Below, piece after piece: positions 1-64,000 of a stretch of 64,000 bases of DNA. A program made the translations under genes and the position numbers. A model generated the notes under the pieces. The model searched no databases. It saw only the letters and a list, made by a program, of their open reading frames with translations, and had not been told where the DNA came from. How positions within the stretch are numbered: position 1 is the first letter of the stretch; each line of letters starts with the position of its first letter. The DNA lies in the NCBI GenBank assembly GCA_025642075.2, contig JAODUO010001720.1, positions 32,830-96,829 on the forward strand, written 5' to 3'. The DNA comes from Ridgeia piscesae. Taxonomy: Eukaryota > Annelida > Polychaeta > Sabellida > Siboglinidae.

Positions 1-128
1 ACATGCAAGTTTTATTATAAAAACTAACTAAACATGTTATTTCTAGCATAGAACAACTTGACTGCTTCAATGTGGACCACAGGAATAGCACCTTTGTGTT
101 CATCTGGCTTTGTCATAGATAAGATTGT

Positions 129-479
129 TTTTGATCAGGTGATGCCTCAATTTGAGCTGTGCTGTACAGTTTTCACATGACAGATTTCCTCCCTTTCAGA
201 GTTGGTGGGATTGACTGATCCAAAACAGTCTCTTTGTTTTTGTTGTTGCTTTTGCCAACTGGCATTGTTATTTACTCTTGCCTTTTTCAGGGCTCGACAT
301 TTGGCTACTCAATTCCTCACATTCTCTTGCCTCTTTTTCTTGATATTCTTTTGTTTAGACAAAGACAGGTTCTGTTCCCTTGCCTTCTTTGGATCATGGC
401 TCTTTGTACTCATTTCATTCTGATGTTTGCAGTAATCTTTATATTTACTACAAGGAAAGAGCTTCAGAAGTCTCTTTCA
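129..479 (-). other. possible relict coding segment, unidentified
   Basis: Read on the minus strand, the frame is open from about 476 down to the stop at 147-149 except for one TGA at 308-310. It encodes a Lys/Gln/Arg-rich stretch of about 110 codons. The TGA sits where an arginine CGA would fit a run of basic residues, as expected from CpG decay. The composition is more protein-like than the hydrophobic plus-strand frame over the same bases. It could be a transposon fragment or the last exon of a minus-strand neighbour ending at the TGA. I do not recognise the family. Confidence 0.25.
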
Positions 480-529
480 CTCTCTTTCAGCGGCTGTGAA
501 TGTCGAGAAAGAACCTGAACTCGGTTCCA

Positions 530-1205
530 GTGAATATGTCAAATGTTTATCAATATACATAAAAGAAATAATTATGAATGTTGTCTTATTTAAGAGCAAC
601 AATTAATATATTAAACTTCTTATGAAAAACCCATTTTCATCGCCATTTTAACATCTTTCATTAATTCATGCTGATATTTTCACCTACCTAGGTAAACAGG
701 TAAGAAGATAATCTTACTCAATAATTCCTACACTGACTGCTATCTAGCAAAACAAAACATTTTAATATGTAAAAACTTAATGGAAATTAAACATGAACAC
801 ATTTATCTGAATAGTAGAAAAATTGTGTATACGTGAGTCTGGCATGCATTCAGCATATCTCCATGTGTGGGGATAATGTATGTAGCTAACTAGTTAATTT
901 GAACCCTTTTGTTTGTAATTAATTTATTTTTTAGGAACATAAGTAATTCTTATTATTCAATAATGTTGGAAAAAAGATTCACTGGTGATAGATGAAATTA
1001 GATTCAGAATCCTTTGTTTTTAAAGAAGCATGTAATTTAATAATAAACTGGACCATAAAAGGCTTATGGGATATATTAGTAAACAAATTTATTTTCGTGG
1101 AAAAATTATCATTAATGAAAACATTAATACTGCAGTCTGTATTATACTTTTGCAACAAATTAATATATGTCTTAGAATAAGTGAGAAAAATCTAACAAAT
1201 GCATT
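530..1205. other. AT-rich intergenic sequence, nothing recognised
   Basis: No credible coding frame, RNA gene or repeat is seen. The short open frames here are AT-rich and have no family-like composition. Confidence 0.4.
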
Positions 1206-2044
1206 GTGACTCGCATTACAATACCTTAGTTTTCGTGACTCGCGTTACATGTGACTTGCATTACACATATTCAGTGTCCAATATCACAGTATAAATTCAC
1301 TAGATATGGATATAGTTTGTATCATTTAATAAGCTATAAAAAGAACGAGGAGATTTATAATGGGCAGTCTCAGACTACCAAAGGCTACTGTATAAAATTA
1401 AAAATCTATAATTTTGTGACTCGCGTTACGCAAAAATCACCACCTCAGTGTAGAAGCATATCTTGAAAAATGCAGAACAGACTCAGAAATGTTATTGTCA
1501 TAATACATGAGACTAAGGCTTAAAAATAACAGCAATTGAGCAAACCAAGAAAGTAACAGAAAATAGGGCTATAATGGGCCACAAATTATTTACATTTTAG
1601 ATGAGTGTAATGTTATAATTTCAGTGCTAATGGTTGAGTCTAGCATTTTCACATTGTGCAAATATTGAATTTTTTTTCTTTCCTATAACTTTAAGTTATA
1701 TCCTATCAAAAATATGTAATATTCCATTGAAATTCAATGAATAAAATTTCAGACCATTTTCCAAATTTTCGTGGAAATGCCCATTTGTAGTTTAAGGAGA
1801 AACTTGTCATGTATCAAGTGACGTTTTTGTGCTTTCCATTTGCTGTAACGCGAGTCAGGCTATGATTAGATACAAATAAAAATCATACTATGTACCATCG
1901 GAGGTAATCAAATTTGTTTATATAATTTAATACCTTATACCATTAACTTCCTCTATGCATAAATTTAACTTTTTAAATATATTATTATAAGAGATATGTC
2001 AAAATAGTGTTCATGGAATGGTCAAAATATGTCACGCGAGTCAC
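1206..2044. repeat. dispersed GTGACTCGCGTTAC motif cluster
   Basis: The 14-base word GTGACTCGCGTTAC occurs at 1235-1248 and 1416-1429, with a near copy (GCATTAC ending) at 1206-1219 and a weaker one at 1250-1264. It recurs inverted at about 1845-1857 and 2031-2044. The copies are separated by unrelated AT-rich sequence, so this is not a tandem array. The word is close to palindromic (TGACTCGCG against CGCGAGTCA). No function is assigned. Confidence 0.5.
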
Positions 2045-2049
2045 CTGGA

Positions 2050-4313
2050 AATGCCCTGAAGCACATTTTTCATTCTTCGTGCTCACCGAGATCGGCGTAT
2101 CGGAAAAAACATTCGACAGAAACTGCGCTGCTGTATGTTACAAGTGCCGTCAAAACAACAATGGACAAAAAACAAGGAACCATCTTGCTTCTCGTTGATT
2201 TCAGTTCCGCCTTCGATACGATCAACCATAACATATTGATTAGGTGGTTACGTTTGCGCTACGGCTTTGTTGGCAAAGCACTGGACTGGGTGATATCATA
2301 TCTGAAAGAGAGGACGCAGCGAGTAGTAATTGGTGACCAGTCGTCGAGGACAACTACTCTAACGAGAGGTGTCCCGCAAGGCTCTGTCCTTGGGCCACTG
2401 CTCTTTTCGTCCAACCTATCGGTGACATCATACGAGCCCATGGACTATTCTTCCATCAATATGCCGATGATTTACAGGTATATGCTCATTTTGACTTGAA
2501 CCATTCTGCATTATTGGCTGCAGTTAAGCAAATGGAAGATTGTTTAGATGAGGTAAAGGTCTGGATGGCACAGAATTCTATGTTCATGAACGATGGCAAG
2601 ACACAACATCTTCTGATTGTGCCTAAGTCTGCAGATGCAATCGTGGATAAAAGTGTGATTCGCGTTGGTATGGCTTCAATTACGGCTTCGCTGTGTGTTC
2701 AGTGTCTTGGTGTTTGCATTGATAGGCACCTTGACATGAAAAAGCAAGTGTCGCAAACTATCAGTGCTTGTTCTTTCTACCTGCGCAACATTAATCATAT
2801 TAGCCGCTTTCTTCCCAGACCGACAAAGGAACGCGTTGTCAATGCCATTATCACATCACGTCTTGACTACTGTAATGCACTCTTATACGGTACGTCTGCA
2901 GTTAACATCGCCGTCTACAGTATACATAACACGGCTGCAAGGTTGATTATGCGTAGCCCGCGTAGCGACAGTGCCACACCCTTGCTACGCGAACTCCACT
3001 GGCTGCCCATTGTGTGCAGAGTTGATTTCAAGCTACTTGTATTCACTTACAAAGCCATGCACAATGATGCGCCAGTGATATTTGTGTGAACTCGTGTGCC
3101 CGTATCAACCGACAAGAACACTGCGCTCTGCGAACAATAACATATTAGAAGTGAAGCGTACCCGTACCAAAGCTGGAGACTGCTCGTTCGCTGTCACTGC
3201 TGCGTCCCTATGGAACAATTTACCAACGGTCATTAAGACTTGTGACAATCTCACCAGCTTCAAACGTCTACTGAAGACACATTTTTGTTGTATTGCTTAT
3301 TAGTGTAATTCGACATGAACATTATATCTTATATCTTTTTTTACTAGATTATTTGGTAATATCATTGTCAAGGATGGACGCAGACGAGTGTTGCCAGTAT
3401 CAAAGTCTTTTATTGATTAGCCCAAAGAAATGACCCTGCCCGCAGTCAGGCGTCGGGACACAGCACAATGTTCCGCCACTTGCTTCCTAGCTAGAACCTT
3501 TCCTGTCTTTCCAGAAAACAACCCGTTCCCAATTCCTGCAGTGGCGAACGTTCAACCGCGGTAATACAAGTCACTAACTCTTCCCGCGCAACCCAAACAT
3601 CCCACTCCCAACCGTACAACCTCGGTCACTCTGCCTGGGCACATCGGCTCATATCCATATAAAATACTCTTTAGAAGAAGATTAAATATTAAAACGTTAT
3701 GGTTAAATTGTTCTCTTTTAAATACATATTTTAGTAATACAGGAAAGTGGCTAGTGACAGTTAGAAATATCAGGGATTACTTTAATTATCGCAGGTTCAT
3801 CGTCGTAAATAGTCTCACCCCCCTACCGGGGTGATTACATGATTATTATAAGGGATATGGATAACACCAGGTGGCGTTAGTGAAATGAGTTTAATTCTCA
3901 TGGCCTGTCCATGACAGTATCAATACATAGTAATACACTTATTTATTTACATTATTGTTATGTAATTATTATTATTTTAACAGTTTTAACATATACTAAA
4001 CTATTTATTACTAATAAATTATACCTATACCGTCAGTTATCAGTATAATTGTAATATAATTATACACTAGACCGATTATTATGTATTTTTATGACTAATA
4101 CGTAATTTATTTATTTAAAAGTGCTACGCTATTTAATACCGTACTAATTTTATTTATTTATATACATATACATATCTTTTTTTACATTTATTTTAAAACA
4201 CTAGTATTTGTCTTATTGTATACATATATCTTTTTATGTCGTTTAATTGTAATATATTGTGAAAGGCCACGAACGATTATGGATGTGGCGCTATATAAAA
4301 TAAATATTATTAT
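2050..4313 (+). mobile_element. 5'-truncated, broken non-LTR retrotransposon (CR1/L2-like), reverse transcriptase part
   Basis: The frame from about 2085 carries reverse-transcriptase blocks: the LVDFSSAFDTINH block near 2190-2235, the GVPQGSVLGPLL block near 2367-2405 and, after a frameshift near 2415, the YADD catalytic box at 2460-2471. The thumb and C-terminal part follows (ELHWLP near 2990), with a second frameshift near 3085 before the end at 3303. The 5' part of the element, including the endonuclease, is missing. The 3' end appears to be the GCGCTATATAAAATAAATA plus ATT-repeat tail at about 4285-4313, typical of CR1/L2-type elements. The stretch 3376-3905 does not look like the element and may be a later insertion. 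The element is inactive; the call rests on motif recognition. Confidence 0.8.
3376..3905. other. possible insertion inside the retrotransposon 3' UTR
   Basis: The segment is more GC-rich than its flanks. It has a TTTTATTGATTAG start that would be a polyadenylation signal on the minus strand, and lies between the end of the retrotransposon frame and its 3' tail. It might be a minus-oriented solo LTR or other small element. I see no target-site duplication, so this is only a suggestion. Confidence 0.2.
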
Positions 4314-4529
4314 TAGCTGTTCCAAATATTTCTTTTTAGCAATGTTATAACTTGTTTTAATATGTTACAACAGCATAATAGTAATATATGATAACTATAC
4401 TAACTAAATTCACCAATATGTGAAAATCGACCTTTCCATCCAAAAATACCCATTCGCGCACTTCGAAGCTGAATTGCCGGCTTCGGCAATCCCGACATAT
4501 TCCTGATTTTGATGTGTCGGGTCACAAAT

Positions 4530-5410
4530 ATCCTCAAAATTTCGAATACAAATCGAATATCGAATCAAATTCAAATATTCCAGTGGCTTCAAATTCGATT
4601 AGAATACTGAACGGTGTCGAGATGTCTTGCCTTGACACGGCGTCATCCTGTGGGAAGGCCGTGCCGGAGTCATCAGCATTGACGATTGTAGCCATATACA
4701 TTGACTCCATACAGCCAAACTTATCCTCACATATCTTATGTACATATGCACACACTAGGTTGTTACAAAATAAAATCATTGACATTCCTGCAAAGAATAC
4801 AATTAAGAAAACAAACTCCCACAAAACTCGACATGATTTATGGCAGCTAAGCGGAGCTCGGCACTTACCGTATTATTATATCGGTAATATATCGCAGGCG
4901 TCACTAAATAAATGACCTTCACAAATTCCAATTTTATGCTAACCCTAAAGTAACCATAACCCTAACTAAGCCTAAGATAACTTTAACTAATCCTAAACTT
5001 ACCCGAAACCCTAACCTTAAACCTTAACCCAACACTGCTAACAAAAGACCCCTCGACACAATACGGATATTATTACTGTAAGTTATGGCGATGACACCGT
5101 GTTGCCGGCGAGTTTTACACGAGTTTGTTTTGTGAAGTTTATTAGTAAAAAGTAAGGTTAGTGATTTTATTTAGTAAACTAGTGTGCATATGTATATAAG
5201 ATATACATGTGAGTAGTTTGGTGGTTGTAGTCTTTTTCATAGTTAAGTCAGAAAGTAAAAGATCACCTGGGACAGATTACACAGCGGAGGACATGAAGGA
5301 AAATATTCAAGCGATATTCGTTGATGTAGCTGCAAATTTTTGAATTTCGAATAGAATAGTGGGAAAATGTTCAAATATTCGAAATTTCAAATATGAATAG
5401 AACATTTGTC
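4530..5410. other. possible degenerate DNA-element remnant bounded by TTCGAAT-rich arms
   Basis: TTCGAATA-type words cluster at 4538-4610 and again at 5335-5400. The interior has no clear transposase. A pair of hydrophobic or charged open frames over 4514-4915 are not recognisable. Old nonautonomous elements can look like this, but no precise inverted termini could be aligned by eye. Confidence 0.2.
4937..5035. repeat. degenerate telomere-like CCCTAA-type repeats
   Basis: Variants of ACCCTAA, CCCTAAC and CCTTAA follow each other for about 100 bases, all in the C-rich orientation. This resembles a decayed interstitial telomeric tract (animal telomere repeat TTAGGG). Several units are altered, so it could also be a simple low-complexity tract. 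Confidence 0.45.
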
Positions 5411-7770
5411 CTAATCTTTAGCTAATACCACTAGTTAGTAAAGGAAACATTAGGTGTAGATCAATGACTATAACATTCCTTTTAAAATGTTTTCATTTGT
5501 GTTGCAACATTTGTAAGAATACATTAATTAGATAAAACATTTAACCATCCTTGCAAGGCAGAGTAATTGTATCGAATACAGCCCTGACTGCAGGACATAA
5601 TATACACCAGTTAATAGTAATACACATACCCGGTAGACATACCAAACAAATACTGTATTCTGATTCAGAAACATTGTATAATTTGTAAGATCACTCCAAA
5701 ACAAAACAGTTTCTTGAGAGGTAAATGATTTACTAAAATCACTCAAATATATTTGGTTCGGTAACTGGCACAGCATATTTTATGATGCCAGTTCGAACCT
5801 GGTGTGGTGCATTTTTAAACACTGACACTATTTTTCTTTTCACAAAGTAATATAAACCAAATAAGTTTTGTACAATGATGCACTATTAGTAAATGAAAAA
5901 CAATATATATATATATATATATAATATATACGTGTAGTAATAATTTAGTTGTGACATAAATTAAATACACAATTATGATGCTTTCAGTTTTGTTGCAAAT
6001 AAATATTTACAAACATCATTGTATAAAACTTAGTTGGTTTATATTATTTTGTGAAAGTATAAAAAGTGTCAAAATTAATGTCAAAAACTCTGCAAGGTAT
6101 CACCACTGACGACAAAGCAATAATGAACTCTATTACTATTAGTGGTAATATTCCCTGACTGGACATGACTAAAATAATGTTCCCCATTAATCTGCAATTG
6201 TGTAGAACTGTAATTGTCATTACGTATCACTCGGACAGAAAACAGTGCAAAATAAACTAGCTGCAGGAAATAGAACTACGAGGTGGCAATTCAGGCACAA
6301 GGACAAGGTAGTTTAGAAAAACGGCGGATAACGTAAAGCGCCACATGGTGGATACAAAAAGAAATAAAAATCACTCCCTCAAATTATTTAGCATTTAGGC
6401 GAGCGATTTATCACTCGCCTGGGTTGTTCAAACATGAAGCACTGTTTTATTGTGACACGATCAAATCGCATCACACACAGACACTGATGACTGTGACCGA
6501 CGAATCAACAATATGGCCGAGTGGCTAACAGAAGAGCAAGAATGTGAACTAATTAGAAATTTTAAAGGGTTAATTCAATCTGGTATGCCCCTTTCAGAAC
6601 ATTGATCTTCACAACATAGCTTGACGTCAGCGTCGTTTATGTCGGAGTAAAATGAGAATACCTGAGGCATTTAGGGCGTGCTTTTGTTTGTTCAAAAGTG
6701 GTGCTATTTTAGTTTTGTTTTCAGAATTCACCACCAGAGGCATGCATGCATGCATGCATGCATTTTGTATCTAAACCAGAGCTAATACATCTGAGTTGGG
6801 GCTCTTTAACACACAGTGCCCTCACATGGATGGGATAAAACTTAAAACATACTAACTGATGAGACGTCCAAGATTGAGCGAGATCTGTGTGCATTTGGTT
6901 CCACTGGGGGAATGCCCCAGCCCAGACTACAACATGTGATTGATAATGTGCATGTGTCGACAACTTTTGTGGTGTAGTGTGCGCGGTCCACCAAGATTTC
7001 TTATTTATTGAACAAAAACATTTGTCATATAGTGTACGCCAGGTTTTATATCGCCTTCTCCGATGAAAATGATGCTTGATTACCCAGCAAACACCTTTTA
7101 CCAGCCACCATTTTTTTTTATCCATTCTTTACAAGTTTTACTAATTTTTTGAAAAGTAGACGTTAACCTATTTCCATATGATTGGTGAAAAACATGTTAT
7201 AGTTTGCATTCAAACAAGCTTAGGACATTTTTGGAATCAAATTTCAACACTTGCTCAATTTAGTTTTGTAATGAATTTTACATGCATGTATACAGTGTCG
7301 ATGGTCTGACGTCTCCCCTTTTACATCTGCGCAATATTAACTTGAACCGGTGTTATGGCTGTTTTCTGCCAAGCCGGGAAGCAAGGTGTTGTAAAAATGC
7401 TGATCTCACAATGCAAAACATGGCTTCTCGTTATGACTGACTGTTTAAAAAAATAAATAACTATGCAGACTTGTAACATTTAATGACCACCAAGTTGCAA
7501 AGGAATAATACAGTTGTCAGTGGGAATAATTTTGTTATTGAGAATGATTTTAGTGATTTGGGAGCAACTGTTGAACAAGGCTTCTGCAGCAGTTTTTGCC
7601 GATAGCTGTGCACATTTTGGAATACCTAATTAAAATATTTCTCAAACCCATCTTTTAATATAGCATTTACAAATGTTTTACTACATGTTCTAGGCAATAC
7701 AAATAGAGTAACTAACCAAGACAGTTACTGACCAACAAAATCACAGTTCAAAAGAGATCATCAGCAGAGA
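5410..7770. other. upstream intergenic sequence, little recognised
   Basis: The stretch holds an AT dinucleotide run (5902-5930), a GCAT repeat near 6752-6772, and otherwise unique AT-rich sequence. A 30-codon frame with a good initiation context (6513-6605) and a 134-codon minus-strand frame (6721-7125) are present. Neither can be matched to a family. Promoter and 5' UTR of the prominin-like gene may lie in the right part, but no core promoter element could be assigned. Confidence 0.4.
6513..6605 (+). CDS. small open frame, hypothetical
   Basis: A 30-codon frame begins with ATG in the context AACAATATGG and ends in TGA at 6603-6605. It is acidic and helix-like (it starts MAEWLTEEQE). It could be a short peptide, the first coding exon of an unseen gene, or chance. 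No conservation evidence is available. Confidence 0.15.
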   Translation: MAEWLTEEQECELIRNFKGLIQSGMPLSEH

Positions 7771-7779
7771 AAGCTGCGG

Positions 7780-7975
7780 GCCAAGTGAGACACTGGTCAA
7801 GTGACCAACGGGCTAGAAGAGCCATAGACTAAGAGAGCCACGGGCCAAGTAGCCACAGGCTAAGTGAGCCACAGATCAAGTGATCTACAGGCCAAGTTAT
7901 CTACAAACCAAGTTATCTACAGACTAAGAGAGCCACAGATCAAGAAATCTACAAGTCAAGTGATCTATGGGCCAA
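7780..7975 (+). repeat. degenerate about 20-bp repeats just upstream of the first coding exon
   Basis: Variants of AGCCACAGGCTAAGTG and GATCTACAGGCCAAGTTA follow one another up to 12 bases before the first ATG codons. If transcription starts upstream, this would be 5' UTR. Confidence 0.55.
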
Positions 7976-7987
7976 AAACCATGGGCC

Positions 7988-63520
<55,533 letters not shown>

Positions 63521-63545
<25 letters not shown>

Positions 63546-64000
63546 GTGAGTACAGGGGGTACAGAGGGCAGGTTCACAATGTGGTGTGTACAGGGGGTAC
63601 AGAGGGCAGGTTCACAGTGTGGTGAGTACAGGGGGTACAGAGGGAAGGTTCACAATGTGGTGAGTACAGGGGGTACAGAGGGCAGGTTCACAATGTGGTG
63701 AGTACAGGGGGTACAGAGGGCAGGTTCACAATGTGGTGAGTACAGGGGGTACAGAGGGCAGGTTCACAATGTGGTGAGTACAGGGGGTACAGAGGGCAGG
63801 TTCACAATGTGGTGAGTACAGGGGGTACAGAGGGCAGGTTCACAATGTGGTGAGTACAGGGGGTACAGAGGACAGGTTCACAATGTGGTGAGTACAGGGG
63901 GTACAGAGGGCAGGTTCACAATGTGGTGAGTACAGGGGGTACAGAGGGCAGGTTCACAATGTGGTGAGTACAGGGGGTACAGAGGGCAGTTCACATGTGG
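63521..64000 (+). repeat. PROM: 38-bp tandem array carrying copies of the exon 21 donor junction
   Basis: At least 12 units, running off the window. Each unit repeats the last 25 nt of exon 21 (GTACAGAGGGCAGGTTCACA plus ATGTG) followed by the donor GTGAGTACAGGGG. The first copy is the real junction. Confidence 0.92.

Noticed and set aside
4514..4915. Overlapping frames on both strands (133 and 96 codons)
   Set aside because: No family resemblance; the sequence seems part of a decayed element with TTCGAATA words.
5780..5815. tRNA-like CCAGTTCGAACCTGG hairpin
   Set aside because: It looks like a T arm, but no acceptor stem, D arm or anticodon arm could be found upstream at proper distance.
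6721..7125. 134-codon minus-strand frame
   Set aside because: No recognisable family, composition dominated by His, Trp and Cys, and it includes a GCAT microsatellite.

Overview
The window is animal genomic DNA. It has non-LTR retrotransposon relics, a tRNA-derived SINE, a TA-flanked inverted-repeat element, many microsatellites, and a spliced gene of small exons with GT/GC-AG introns. The SINE and retrotransposon style suggests a marine invertebrate, perhaps a mollusc or other lophotrochozoan. That taxonomic guess is weak.

The main content is one plus-strand gene, not visible as any long open frame. I assembled 21 coding exons (7988-8264 through 63477-63545) from splice signals, reading phase and remembered family similarity. 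All junction phases agree and the exons total 2,346 nt (782 codons). The product reads as a prominin (CD133 family): signal peptide, first extracellular segment, TM1, TM2, a large helical extracellular loop, TM3, TM4, and most of the second large loop. The last exons, which should carry TM5 and the cytoplasmic tail, lie beyond the right edge. Prominins organise membrane protrusions such as microvilli, cilia and photoreceptor membranes.

Layout: 1-7.7 kb is upstream DNA with a possible minus-strand relict, a scattered GTGACTCGCGTTAC motif, a broken non-LTR retrotransposon (about 2.05-4.3 kb), telomere-like sequence and nothing else clear. From 7.8 to 64 kb is the prominin gene. Its exons are about 4% of that span; very roughly 33 kb of its introns is tandem repeat (unit lengths 27-100 bp, longest array 8.6 kb). 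Mobile inserts lie in introns 2, 13 and 20.

The most unusual observation is that at least six of the arrays have a unit that itself contains a copy of the neighbouring exon-intron junction, with the splice site and 17-30 nt of coding sequence. The clearest are introns 2, 3, 5 and 19 (acceptor copies) and introns 7 and 21 (donor copies). In intron 5 each 51-bp unit has an acceptor, a 30-nt phase-1/phase-1 mini-exon and a donor-like GTATGT, so about 49 potential in-frame micro-exons lie in a row. The huge open frames over the arrays (for example 2,911 codons on the minus strand at 25-33.7 kb) are by-products of repeat periods divisible by three.

Parts of the assembly look poorly polished, mainly 10.26-11.8 kb and 28.5-30.2 kb.
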